From Prorocentrum cordatum (taxonomy: Eukaryota; Sar; Dinophyceae; Prorocentrales; Prorocentraceae), in the NCBI GenBank assembly GCA_963575745.1, contig CAUYUJ010015696.1:50316-114315 (forward strand): DNA of 64,000 bases, given 5' to 3'. Every line of letters begins with the position of its first letter. The stretch's first letter is position 1. The position numbers and the translations under genes are program-made. Shown here piece by piece: positions 32,960 through 43,957 of this stretch. The notes below the pieces were generated by a model. The model ran no database searches. It worked only from the letters and a program-made list of their open reading frames with translations, and was not told the origin of the DNA.

Positions 32960-34240
32960 CCAGCCAACCACCCCGGTTTCGACTGATCACGGGACGTCTC
33001 CAACGGTCCCAGAGGCTTCGAAGACGCCTCACAACCTGTACAATTTGCCCCCATACGAGGGTCCAGAGAGGCAAAAATAGCCCCATTCCCTTTGTAAAAC
33101 GTACGCTTTTACCGTATTCGTGTTTTTCGTCTTCGCACCATCCTTGACGACCTAAGGGGCCCCTAAGATCGCCCCTACACGGCCTAAGAGGCCCCCCAGA
33201 GGGCGCAATCCAACTTGAATTGCGAGCCCCACGCCCCAAGAGGACCCCCGAGACCCCCAAGAGGCCCCCTAAGCAGCCAACAAGAGGCCTCCAAGACGCC
33301 TCACAACCCGTGCATTTTGACCCCCAGAGGGCCCTCAGAGGCAAAAATGGCCCCATTCCCTTTGTAAAACGTACCTGTTGACCGCATTCGTGTTTTTCGT
33401 CTTCGTACCGTCCTTGACAGCCTCGGGGGCCCCTACGATCGCCCCAACACGGCCCAAGAGACCCCCCAGAGGGCACCAAGACGGCCCAAGAGGGTCCCAA
33501 AACAGTCCCAGAGGCAGCGGAGATGGCCCGAACGGCCCCCCAAATGGCCCCAAAAGGAGCCCGAGCTGGGGAAATCCAATCGGAATTGCGAGCCCCCCGC
33601 CCCAAGAGGACCCCCTGAGGCCCCCAAGAGGCCGCCAAACGCTCCAGGGCGTTCCCTGCGCCTCCGGGGCCCTCCTCGGCGCCCGCTGCGGAAGCCCACA
33701 GCAGGGCGCCAAGACGGCCCAAGAGCGCACCAAGCCGCCCAAGATGGCCCCACGATGGCCCAAGACGCCCCCAAGAGGCCCCAAGAGCGCTCCGAGAGGA
33801 CCTCCAAGAGGGCCCCAAGAGGCCACACTTACTTATTTTCGGTGCGTTTTCAAAATTAAAAAGTCCGACACTCCAAGACTGCCCAAGAAGCCTCAAACCT
33901 CGCTCCAAGAGAGCCGCATAAGCCCCCAAGAGGCTTCCAAGACGGCCCACGAGGGCCCCCAAGCAGACAAGGAGGCGCCCAACACGGCCCAAGAAGGCCT
34001 CAGGACAACCCAAAGAAGGGCCCAAGAGAGGAACACGAACCGACAATTCGAGCCTTCCGCCCCAAGAGGCCCCCAAGAGGCCCTCGGGAGGCTCCGAGAG
34101 GAGGCCCCCAAGAGGCCCAAAAGAGGCTCCAGACCGGCCCCCCGGATGCTTCAAAACTACTCCCAAAAGGCCCCCGAGAGGCTTTGCACGACATCCCAAC
34201 GAACTTCCAAGAAGCCTCTAACCCACAACCCAGAAACGGT
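32960..34240 (+). repeat. Large CCAAGA-type array with ~270-bp higher-order unit
   Basis: Over 1.2 kb of GGCCCAAGAGG, CCCCCAAGAGGCC and CCAAGACGGCCC words. A less GC-rich core (CCCATTCCCTTTGTAAAACG, then CGTGTTTTTCGTCTTCG and CCTTGAC) occurs at about 33,080-33,155 and again at about 33,350-33,420, giving a 270-bp higher-order period. TTGCGAGCCCC also recurs. No gene is supported although most frames are open. Confidence 0.82.
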
Positions 34241-34299
34241 GGCGGCATGGGTCGAGGGCACCAAGAGGCAACACATTGTGGTCTCAAATACGGTTTAAG

Positions 34300-34900
34300 C
34301 GGCGTCACCGCTAGCACCCCAGGGATCTTGAGACAGATGGCAGCGCAAACGCAGAGCTGAAAGGGACAATGCGGGAATAGACGATAGCCCAGAATCTGAA
34401 AGTGCCGCCAGATCCAGAGTAGGCCAGACTTTGCCGAGAGAAGGGCATTGAAATAGCAGCAACACCATCCCACCAAGTGTCATAAGGAAAAGCTGGTGGT
34501 GGAAATGCAGATCCCATGGAGAATGCTCCAGGCTTCAGGGGATTGGGGCCTGACGTGGCCTCCAGACTACCGCCGCATGCGGAGAGGGCAAATCCTGCCC
34601 CCCCGAGGCCAACTAAGAAAACATATAGCTTGTCCCAACCGCGTGGCCGATGGACCAGGGGCTACCTGTGACAGTTATTGCCTGGCAGCCTGGGGGGGAA
34701 TTCGTTCTGTTTCCTGTCCGCGTAAGAAATCTGCGTGGTAATCTAAACGGTCGCTGGCCGGAGAAGGACGGGGACGAGGAAAAAGACGAATTGGTGCGCC
34801 AGCGTCAAGTGGACGTTTACCGACGGCGGAATAAGGGCATCCACCACTTATTTTGCACACCTTATCCCTGGGATCTCTGAGGTTCCGAACCCTCGGGTTC
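34300..34900. other. Lower-GC unique stretch without a firm gene
   Basis: Between 34,300 and 34,520 all three minus-strand frames are open, and one reads AFPPPAFPYDTWWDGVAAIS. No splice signal or family decides between them. Confidence 0.3.
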
Positions 34901-34904
34901 GTAC

Positions 34905-35215
34905 GGCCTCTTTCGTTGGTGTGCATTGTATTGCAGTGTCTTTCACTTGGTTGCTTTCCGATGGATGTGCACAAGCATGGCTCCGCGAACGGCATTGCTC
35001 TGGTGAACATTGCTCTGCTTTACATTTAGTTGTATTGCATCGCATTGCCTTGCGTTTCATTTGCTTTGCAAGTTTTGCTTGCAATGCTTCTCGCTGCATG
35101 GCGCTCGCATATGGTTTCCATGGTACTGCGTTGCATTGGAATACCAGCGTGGGCACTCCATTCTCGTCTCTGCTGTGCATTGGTTCGCATTGCATGGTGT
35201 GCCATTGTCTGTAAT
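34905..35215 (-). repeat. Degenerate GCATTGC-type repeat
   Basis: Words TTGCATTGC, GCATTGCTCTG and TTGCTTTGC recur every 10-15 bp. The reverse-complement type (AATGCCAAGCA) fills 40,395-40,725. Confidence 0.8.
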
Positions 35216-35364
35216 TGATCTCTCATCAACCCGCGTTTTTTAACGCTTCGGTGTAATTACCGCATGTTCTAGCCATTCGCAGGTAACTACTTCAGAGGAT
35301 ATGTGGACTTGTCACGGCCTGCGGCTTGCTAGAACCTAAGCGCGCGAAACGCGCGTGGTTCTAG

Positions 35365-35680
35365 TGCATGTATAGATATGTAGGTGCACATGTATGTGTA
35401 TATGTATATGTGTATGTGAATGTACCTGCAGATGTACATGTATCCGTATATACGTAATTGTAGATACACAAGTAAACGTGTATATATATATATATATATA
35501 TATATACGCCTACGCACATCTATATGCATATGTATACGCACATGCATGTGTATGTGTATATGTACATCAACCTGCAGCTGCATCTGCATACGCATGTGTA
35601 TATATACACATATATACGCTGTGTAAATGTATGTGCACACGCTGTGTAAATGCATGTCTATATAATTATGTATACACAGC
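35365..35680. repeat. (TA)n/(TG)n-rich compound microsatellite
   Basis: GTATATGTATGTG words with a (TA)n core at 35,480-35,507. Confidence 0.92.
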
Positions 35681-35861
35681 ACGGTGTGTATGTTTTAGTC
35701 CGTCTTCTGCTGGTCATGGGCATATGAAATTGGACAACACACGAGCGTCATAGTGAATGGGGCGTGGCTTCCTGGTCCTCGAAGTCCTCGATGCAATCAG
35801 GGGGTGTAGCGCCCGAAAAAAAAATGGCACGGTTGCAATCTACGTAAGTCCTCCTGCTCCT

Positions 35862-36066
35862 CCCTTTGCTTCTCGTGCTCGCGCTCTTCCCCCTGCTCCT
35901 CTTCCTCCTCCTCCTCCTCTTCTGCCTCCTCCTCCCTTCCTTCTCCTCCTCCTCCCTCTCCTCCTCCTCCTCCTCCTCCTCCTCCTCCTCCTCCTCCTCC
36001 TCCTCCTCCTCCTTCCCGTCCCCCTCCTGCTCATACCTCTCCCCCTCGTCCTTTTCCTCCTCCTCT
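35862..36066. repeat. (CTC)n microsatellite
   Basis: About 200 bp of CTC/CCT with interruptions. Confidence 0.95.
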
Positions 36067-36069
36067 TGC

Positions 36070-37455
36070 CCATGCCTCCTCCGCCACACCCCACCGCGAC
36101 CACGGCGGGACCGACGGCTCCCAGGGGCCGGTCCCGAACAGCTCCGTCCGGACAGTTCTTCCCCAATCTGGCCGCCCCGCGTCGAACTTGGCCTGGGCGG
36201 CCTGGCTCGGGCATACCTGGGCGGTACCACGACGCACGCGCCACTTCCGCCACCGCCTGCCCGAGAGCCCCTCCGCGGCCTGGACTCCGTTTTTGACACC
36301 GGAGCCCCCAGCAAAGCGGGCCAGGAGGAAAGAGAAACGAGGGGGAAAGGGCAATAAAGAGAGAACCAGAGAGCGGAAGCGATGGACGCGCGGCCGCGGG
36401 ACGTGCACCAACGGACCCCGCCGTTGGGCGCCCGAGCGCCCGCAAGAGGAAGAGAGCGGGGAAGGAACAGAAACGGTGAGAAAACGGGAGGGGGGCAAAG
36501 GGCAGGCCCAGCCAACTCAGGGTCGACCCGTCTTCTTTCTGAGCTGAAGCGGCGCCAACCTTCAGTCCCACTTGGTTTCGCGACAAGGCCATCGTTGCGT
36601 GGCCGCCGGGTTGGCCGCGCGGCGATGCAAGGGTGCAGTCGCGCGGCTGGCGCCTGCGCCCTGGGCCCCGCCGCCCCCACACTTGCTGGAGCAGCATGCG
36701 CTCCGCTCCGCTCCGCTCTCGGCGCCAAGCTTCCCCCGCCCCCCGCCCCCCCCCCACGGGGACGGCGCAGTTTCCGCCCGCCCGCTGCAGCCTTTGCCGA
36801 CGGTGGCGCAGCACGTCGGGGCACCGCCCTCGGACACGCGGCTCGCCGCAGCGGGACCAGACGAGAGCGGTCCGCAATCCGAGCCTCCGCCGCGGCCCGC
36901 CCGCCGCGCTTACCCGCAGTGGGAGCCTGGCACCGCGAAGGGGGGACCCGCGATCTGCGGGCGGCCACGGCCTGTGCCGTGCAACAGTGGACAGACCAGG
37001 ATGCCATCGAGCGGCCGCGGAAGACCGGCGGGAGCAGCGACACCGGACGCCGCACACGAAACCGCACACGGCGGCGGCAGCGCACGAGCGCCGACTGTCG
37101 ATCCGGGGGTGCAGGCCCCACGCCGCCGAGGCCACGGCAGCGACAGCCGCGTCCTTGGCGTGGCCGCCTGGGGCAGGGACCCAGCGGGTGCCCGCTCGTG
37201 CCGCGCGGCGCGCCTCCTCGAGCGAGGCGGGCGCGAGGCCCCCGTGGGTCCGGCGCTGCCGAGGGCACGGCGGCCTTTGCTACGATCATCGCGCTGCCAC
37301 TGCGGACGCCGAGCACGGAGCGAGACGTTTTTCGTTCCTGGCGACGGCGGACCTCGACCACGAGTAGGCCCTCCGATCCCAAATCCAAACAAAAACGGCG
37401 AGATCTCTGGTCAGCGGCACCTTTGAAACTAAAAAGCGGCAGAGACCCATAGATG
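36070..37455. other. Very GC-rich stretch without a recognisable gene
   Basis: All frames on both strands are largely open because stop codons are rare at this GC content. Translations are Arg/Pro/Ala/Gly-rich and show no conserved motif. Nothing is annotated. Confidence 0.5.
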
Positions 37456-37460
37456 CATCG

Positions 37461-37642
37461 TACAGTGGAGGCCCGTCCACAAGAAACCTTCCACAAGAAA
37501 CGCATCCCTGAGACCCCAGGACGTCCATCGATTTTTGGTGTGGGAACTTCACGCTTGCCATCGCAAAACCATAGAAATCCAAGAGAAACCCAGGGCACCC
37601 TGGAGGCAAGCAAGGTGTTTCTTGGCATGGGCCTCCACTGTA
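37461..37642. mobile_element. MITE family 7, copy 2
   Basis: 182 bp. Left TACAGTGGAGGCCCGTCCAC and right read inward TACAGTGGAGGCCCATGCCA, each followed by AAGAAAC; TA at both ends is consistent with a TA target duplication. The interior matches 29,618-29,790 (GATTTTTGGTGTGGGA, GGAGGCAAGCA). Confidence 0.9.
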
Positions 37643-38637
37643 ACAGAATCTGGGCAAAAGGGGAGGCAGAGGGGCGTGGGGCCCCCCTGGGAGGGGGGGG
37701 AAGCCGCGGGCAGCGGAGAAGTACTGCTCAAAGCGTGAGGATATCCTGCGCGCGTGGCGCAGCATGAAAACAAGTCGTCCAGTACCCGCCTTCATGATGA
37801 CATGCCCGACCCAAGGTTGCACCGCCCTTCACACAGGGAGTCCGCAGGATCGCGGCGGAGGGCGGGTCTCTGGAGAAGCGGGGCGTTGGGACTGGCCTGC
37901 GGCTGGAGGAGGAGGAGAGCGGGGAGGAGTGCGCCGCGCTGGTGGCAACCCGCGGCAAAAGACCGGGGAAAAATGGCGGGAGGGGAGCGGGCGAATGAAG
38001 TCCAAGGGCCCGGGTGCAACTCTACGCAACGATGCGCAGAGACGCGCAAAGCCGAAGGTTAGCGGCCACCCTTCCTATCCCCACCGGGGGGCCAAGGGCA
38101 CGCGGGGGGGCTGCGGCGGAGGAGGAGGCAGCAGAGGGGGCTCCCGGGAGAGCACAACTCCCCACGGAGCGCGGGCAGCGTGGTGAAGGGCATTCAATCG
38201 CCAAGAATTATCCCGTTCCCGCGCCAGCAGTTCGGGGACTGCCTCTCGTGAGCCCTATGCGAATTGGATACCGCGCGACAGGGGTGTTTGGCAGGGCGGC
38301 ACCCGTCCTCCAGATTTACTTGGCCCGCACCTTCCCGAATAATTGTCACATGCTTGGCAACACATTGAAATGCCGGCGGGCTTCTCCGTCAGTAAGAGTT
38401 TTTGTCCACGCTGGGCATGGAACAAGGAACAGAGGATGGGCGAGGCAACAGCGCACCCGTCGAGCGGCGGCGACGGGAGCAGCATGGAGAAGGGATAGAG
38501 ACGGTGCGCGGGCTCCACGCCGCCTTTGGTGCTGCACCGCTGGCAGTGGAGGCAAGTCGCATAACCTTGGCGCCTGTACCTCCACTCGTGATGCTGCCCC
38601 GCGACGCCGGCCGCATGCCCGGCCGGAGCTGGCGGCG

Positions 38638-38760
38638 CCAGAGGAGGAGGAAGAGGAGGAGGATGAGGAGGAGGAGAAGGACCCATCCTCCTCCTCCTCT
38701 GGCGCCGCCTCCTCCTCCTCCTCCTCCTCCTCCTCCTTCTCCTCCTCCTCCTCCTCCTAC
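38638..38760. repeat. (GAG)n followed by (CTC)n: inverted microsatellite pair
   Basis: GAG units at 38,640-38,680 are followed within about 10 bp by CTC units at 38,684-38,757, so the two tracts can pair as a hairpin. Confidence 0.92.
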
Positions 38761-38863
38761 GAGAAAGCTACGCTTAAACCGCCCCTCCCTTCGAATGATT
38801 ATGGCGATCCCATCTGACATGAGAATTTGCTAATTATGCAACTCGACAAAAATAAAGGCACAC

Positions 38864-39214
38864 CTGTTCGTAGGCGGCGGGGTCGACAAGGCATTGCACC
38901 ATGGCGTTCGTAACCTCCTCGATATCAACGTCACGCAAAGGGACCCAATCCAAGTCCTTGATGAAATGGTCCTTCTCCGTGCGAGCAAGATATGCGTCGT
39001 GATGAACGTGATTCGCATCCAGGAGCATCTGGAGGGGCAGCAGGTAATAGAAGAAATGCGCGTTTGGATTGGGAATTCCAGTTTCGAAAGAGGTGCGCCA
39101 AGGCTTTGTACTCTCCAAATCGTAATACGTGGATACCATCATGTTGCATGTGGTCGCGTCCGAGAAGTACAGGTTCGCCCATGCAGCTCCGTGGTAGCCG
39201 AGCACGCCCCTCGC
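38864..39214 (-). CDS. Exon of a putative GT61-like glycosyltransferase
   Basis: In minus-strand sense an acceptor GGAATTGGGAG opens a clean 117-codon exon (phase 0 both ends), closed by TACGAACAG before GTGTGCC. Its GC content is lower than its surroundings and the composition is balanced. It starts ARGVLGYHGAAWANLYFSDA and contains ETGIPNPNAHFFYYLLPLQ and KDHFIKDLDWVPLRDVDIEE. The HGAAWANLYF segment resembles the HGAGLxNLLF motif of family 61 (DUF563) glycosyltransferases, which act in the secretory pathway. That link is a family-level guess from one motif. No other exon of this gene is identified, although its introns would include the (CT)n tract at 39,225 and the repeats below 38,860. 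Confidence 0.5.
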
Positions 39215-39224
39215 CTCCCAATTC

Positions 39225-39300
39225 CTTTGCCTCTCTCTCTCGCTCGTTCTCTTTCTATCTCTGTGTGTGTCTTTCTCTCTCTCTCTCTCTGTCCGCTTCT
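39225..39300. repeat. (CT)n/(TG)n microsatellite
   Basis: CTCTCT with a short TGTGTG. It directly precedes, in minus-strand sense, the acceptor of the exon at 38,864-39,214. Confidence 0.9.
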
Positions 39301-39894
39301 TCATGTATACAACTATAGAGCTCTGTCTCCCTCTCGAACGCACAATTTCCCCCCGCCCGTCTCAGTGAACAGGCACAAAATCGGTCCAGCCATTGCGCGC
39401 ATCAGGACACAGGGGTGGGAGAAGGACGACTCTTCCAGAAACCTCCGATGATTGACAAATCCTCGGAGGATTGGGCGCAAACTCGGGCGCAGAACCAAGG
39501 CGCAATGCGACCACAATGGGCGCACAATCGGTGAGAAGGATGATTGGAGATCCTCTCCTCTGGAGCAGCCTGGCCGCCGAGCCCATTTTGGTCGCACTGC
39601 GGGGCGGATCCTGGCGGTGCGCCGAGCTGTCACGCACCCGGGGGGGGGGCTGGAGGGATGGAGGCAGAGGCAGAAAGGAGGCGAGAGGGAACGAGGAAAG
39701 AGGCAGGGAGGGGGGGAGGAACGAGGGAGGGAGCTGGAGGAAAGAGGCAGCGATCGGAGAGCCCAACACCGTGCAAACCTAGACCTTCGGAGGTCCGGGC
39801 GGATTTTTCTCGGGTCGGTGCCGGCGGCGCCCCCCCCTCCTGGCGCGCGCAGGCGCGCCACGGGCGGCACCCAGACTGCCACCACGTCTACATC

Positions 39895-40063
39895 TACACC
39901 CTGCGAAATGCTTAAGAAATCATGGGTTAAGAAATTCATTAGTCTCAGAAATGGAATAAAACCCAGCATTTCCATCAAAATCTTGGGATTGACATTGAAA
40001 AGTTAAGAATAATCGAGACTCTGGACGAAAACTTAGGTTTTCTTAAGCATCGCCTAAGGTGTA
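39895..40063. mobile_element. MITE family 1, copy C
   Basis: 169 bp with left TACACCCTGCGAAATGCTTA and right read inward TACACCTTAGGCGATGCTTA. ATCTA flanks both ends when boundaries are set inside the terminal TA. Confidence 0.9.
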
Positions 40064-40116
40064 TCTATGCACTGCCCCTCCCAGACGCTCACACTGGCTT
40101 ATGAGAGAAGCCTCGG

Positions 40117-40313
40117 GGGCCTGGAAATGGGCACCAACACCAAGACAGAGGGTTGCCTCCACAGGGGGAAGAGGATCCTAGATTTTCGGTGTTGGTGGTA
40201 ACAGTTCGGCCACCTTGGAAGCCAGAATGTTACCACCATCACCGAGATCGGGATCTTCTTCCCCCAGTGGAGGCACACCGCCGAAATTGGTGTTGGTGTC
40301 AATCTCTAGGCCT
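40117..40313. mobile_element. Long-arm foldback element (family 10)
   Basis: Bases 40,117-40,208 pair with 40,222-40,313 over about 90 bp with moderate mismatches. Paired landmarks, written for each arm in its own inward direction: CACCAACACCAA, GCCTCCAC followed by GGGGGAAGA, GGATC or AGATC, and TCGGTGTTGGTGGTAAC against TCGGTGATGGTGGTAAC. The loop is short. No coding capacity. Confidence 0.88.
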
Positions 40314-40394
40314 GAGAAAACCGGGACTGGGGCGCTCTTCAAAGACGGCCCTCAACGTTCCGCGTAGCTGCCGGGGGGGGGGCCCGTGCGCTGC

Positions 40395-40728
40395 AAAACG
40401 ATGCCAAGCAACGCGGATCAACGGAAAGCGATGGAAAGCAATGCCACGCAATGGCAACCAATCAAGAATGCCAAGCAAGGCAACAGAATCCCACCCAACA
40501 ATTCCAAGCAACGCAGAGCAATACCAACCAATGTAAAACTAAGGCCAAGCAATGCTACGCAATGGTAAGCAATACCAAATACTGCCAAGCAATGCCAAGC
40601 ACGATCGAGCAAACATGTAAAGAAATGATCTCTTTAAGCAATGCCAAGAAACAACAAGTAATACGAAGCAGCGCCAAGCAGCGCCAAACAATGCCAAGCA
40701 ATTCTTGGCATTGCATTGTTTTGCATTG
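40395..40728 (+). repeat. Degenerate AATGCCAAGCA-type repeat
   Basis: ATGCCAAGCAA, CAATGCTACGCAATGG and similar words recur every 10-16 bp, ending in an inverted TTGGCATTGCATTG. Confidence 0.85.
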
Positions 40729-41211
40729 CTCAGACCGGCTTCATTTTCGCGCCGTCTTCATTTCGCTGCTCCTCGCAGAACAGAAATAACAACTGTGCCT
40801 TCCTCCTTGCCACGAAAGAGGCGGGTCCTGATGGAAACGTGTGCTGGACCCCGGAGCGTTCCCCGAAATTCTTCATCCTGGGCATTTCTCTGGTCGCGGG
40901 TCCCGTGGAGGGCCCCGGGAGACCAAAAAGCAGCGAGCAAGCTCCAGAACCCGCCTCCGCCGAGATCCAGTGGCCCTCCTCCTGCTGCTGCTCCTCCCCT
41001 TCCGTCTCTTCATCTTCTCCTTCCCCCCCCCCCCCCGTCGTCGCCCTCCTCCTGTGGCATTCCTCCTCCCTGTGCGTCCTGCCACCCCCGCCGTCCCCCG
41101 GAAGCCTCTCGAGCGCTCTCGGGAGGCCTGCCCCCCCCGAGCCCTTTCGCGAGGCCGCCTCTCCGGGAGGCCCGGGGAGAGGCGGAGGAGCCTGCAAAAA
41201 CAGGGATCCTC

Positions 41212-41345
41212 GATCCAAGGATTGCAAAAAGGATTGCAAAAAAACCGAAGGATTGCAAAAAAAACATAGGATTGCAAAAAAAACCCTCGTGCAATCCAGG
41301 TTTTTTTTTGCAATCCTTCGTTTTTTTTTGCAATCCTTCGAACGT
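41212..41345. repeat. GGATTGCAAAAA tandem with inverted counterpart (strong hairpin)
   Basis: Four GGATTGCA(A)n units (41,218-41,285) face two TTTTTTTTTGCAATCC units (41,299-41,340). Arms 41,246-41,285 and 41,299-41,340 pair almost fully around a 13-nt loop. Confidence 0.95.
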
Positions 41346-41711
41346 CCGTCGCCGCACTCTTCCTGCTCCTGGGCCCGATCCTGGGTCTTGCTCGCCCCCT
41401 GCGCCCCAGGAGCGGGTGCCGCGACGAGCGCGGTGCGTCCACGATGCACACGTGTGTTTTTGGCCACGCACCTATCGGCGCAGTGAGTTCGCAAATCTGG
41501 AAGAGCAAACTCGGAGCCCGTCACCTATAAGGCTAGCTTTCATATCATTCGAAGTAGTTGAGTATCGATGAGCATCATGCTCAATTCATTATGATAGGGC
41601 CAACGTCCGATCGATATCGGTGAGACCCCCCGCAAGGAGAAGTCAACTCGGGAGTTGAGAAAACCATGCCACATCTTGCAGTGACCCTACTCGCCCCTTC
41701 TGTGCCCCTTA

Positions 41712-41882
41712 CATTGGTGTTGTTGATGTTGCTGTTGTTGCTGTTGCGGTTGCTGCTGTTGCTCCAGTTGTCGTTGGTGTTGTTGCTGGTGTTGCTGTTA
41801 CTGTTGCTGCAATTGTTGTTGTTGGTGTTGTTGTTGGTGTTGTTGTTAGTGTTCGTGTTGCTGGTGTTGTTGTTGCTGTTAT
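41712..41882. repeat. (GTT)n/(GCT)n compound microsatellite
   Basis: GTTGTTGCTGTTG units; Asn/Thr- and Leu/Val-rich open frames are artefacts. Confidence 0.93.
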
Positions 41883-42164
41883 CCTCCTTTCCCCATCTTC
41901 TCTCCTCCTTCCCTCCTTTCTCCACTCGCTAGCCATTTTATTCCTGCTGCAACTTTCCGTTTCAACTCCCCTCTCCTCCCGCCCCATCTCCCATCTTCCC
42001 CATTTCTTTTCAGCCCACCTGACATCCCTCTTCTGCCACCTCCCTACGCTCCATCCTCCCTTCTCCTGGCCCCCTGTCCCTCGTGCCCACTCCTACCTCC
42101 CCCCCCCTCCCCCCCCCCCAGATCCTCATCCAGCGCACAAGCCTCCTGCCCCCGCCATCCACCA

Positions 42165-42457
42165 TTTCCTCCGCTCCTCCTCCTCCGCTCCTCCTCCTCC
42201 GCTCCTCCTCCTCCGCTCCTCCTCCTCCTCCTCCTCCTCCTCCTCCTCCTCCTCCTCCTCCTCCTCCCTCCTCCTCCTCCTCCTCCTCCTCCTCCTCCTC
42301 CTCCTCCTCCTCCTCCTCCTCCTCCTCCTCTCCTCCTCCTCCTCCTCTCCTCCTCCTCCTCCTCCTCCTCCTCCTCCTCCTCCTCCTCCTCCTCCTCCTC
42401 CTCCTCCTCCTCCTCCTCCTCCTCCTCCTCCTCCTCCTCCTCCTCCTCCTCCTCCTC
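42165..42457. repeat. (CTC)n microsatellite
   Basis: About 290 bp of CTC, one of the longest in the window. Confidence 0.97.
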
Positions 42458-42552
42458 TCTCTCATCCGTGTCCTGCTTCCTCTTCCATCCCACCTGCGTC
42501 ACACTCAGCACCTCGCGGACTGCCCGATCCTCATTTCCTACTGCGCCCCCAG

Positions 42553-42815
42553 AATGCTCCCAACACTAGGGAGACGAACTCTATACACCGACGTGTTTTC
42601 CGACCCTGCGCTGACATTCGCACAGGAACGCGGATTCTGGTGTATACGGGATCCTGGTGCATACATGTTTCGTTGTTTCCCCTGGCAAACGGGGGCAAAA
42701 GATGCACCACACCACCCCGACGTCGTCCCTGACCCCAAAAAACTCGTGGGATTGAGAAACAACCCGCCACTGGTAATGCAGATGCTCCAGTTTGCGAAAA
42801 ACGCTCCCGGAGCCC
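42553..42815 (+). CDS. Candidate exon, unidentified protein
   Basis: A CCTACTGCGCCCCCAG acceptor-like site precedes a plus-strand frame MLPTLGRRTLYTDVFSDPAL, then ERGFWCIRDPGAYMFRCFPW and LVGLRNNPPLVMQMLQFAKN. Composition is balanced compared with the Pro/Arg-rich surroundings. The 3' border is unclear (no convincing donor; the frame degrades after about 42,815). The minus strand is also open here, so the strand is not certain. Family not recognised. Confidence 0.35.
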
Positions 42816-42959
42816 GCCCCAGAGCACGCGCCACCGGATGGCCGGGAGCGCGCGCGAGCGGTAGGCGCAACGGATCGGCACGCGCAGCTGGCAGGCGCGG
42901 CCTGTCGCAAGCGCAACCCATCGAGCACGGGGTCGGGCAGCCCAGACCCCTCGGGGGAT

Positions 42960-43110
42960 GGACGGGCCCAAAGAAGACACGCCACCTCTCTCCTCTGCCC
43001 TCCTCCTCCTCTCTCCTCCTCCTCTCTCCTCTCTCCTCCTCCCTCCTCTCTCCGCCGCGTCGACTCCTCCTCTCTCCTCTGCCCTCCTCTTCCCTTCCTC
43101 TCTCCTGGGA
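42960..43110. repeat. (CTCCTCTCT)n pyrimidine tract
   Basis: Irregular CTCCTC and CTCTC units with CGCCGCGTCGA in the middle. Confidence 0.85.
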
Positions 43111-43792
43111 GAGGGAGGGGGTGAGGGAGGTGGTGGTGGTGGTGCATATGTGCATATGTTTGGGCCCCTCGATGGAGCCGATCGAAGCCCCACCCCCGAA
43201 AAAGGAGAGTCGGTCAAAACCTGGGGCCGAGCATGCGATCCATGGTGAGCCGAAGGGCCCCAAAGGTAGCCGGGCGCACACTCCGCCCACCAACCGGCGT
43301 CAGAGTTATGAGCGCCCAGGGAGCGGGGGGGCGGGGGGAGGGATGTGGCGCCCGCCGAGAAGGAAGCAGGGGGAGAATGTGGACACGGGGGCGGGTGAGG
43401 GAGGGAGAGGGTGGTAGGAAGCTTGGGCGAGGGAAGGGTCGAGAGGAGGGGACGCATGCTTGTGTGGGGGGGGGGGAAGAGCAGGAAAAAGAAGAAGCAG
43501 GCGCGCAGCCCACCGAGGAAGGGGAGAAGGAGGTGCACGTCAGAGAAAGCGAGAACAGACGGAGAGTGGGCGGCGGGACGGGCGGCCCTCAGACCAGGGG
43601 CCCTCGGAGCCTCCTTCTCTTCCCGCCCGGGTTCCGTCCCCGGGCGGGGCCCACCGACACGACGCCCCCCAGAGCGAACTCGCCTCGGGGCCGGCGCCCC
43701 GCCTGCGGGCCCGGGCCGAGAGCACGGGCGGCCAGCTCTCGCCGGCCCGGGGCCGCCGCCTCCGAGCGGCCCTCCAGACCGCAGGCAAACAC

Positions 43793-43957
43793 TGAAGGGG
43801 CCCCGGGACACACAAATCAATACACACAACTGAAACAGATTCCCCATATTTCCCCATATTTTCTAGGGTTATGTCTTCCCCCCCACTGCCCATATTTTCC
43901 CATATTTTCTGTGGAATCGACGATTAATTGTGCCTGTGTGTTTCTTCCCCTCCTGAA
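43793..43957. mobile_element. Family 12 element, copy 2
   Basis: 165 bp from TGAAGGGGCCCCGGGACACA to GTGTGTTTCTTCCCCTCCTG, with the same CATATTTTCCCATATTTTC interior and CGACGATTAATTGTG block as copy 1. AACAC borders both ends but no long direct repeat is seen. Confidence 0.75.
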
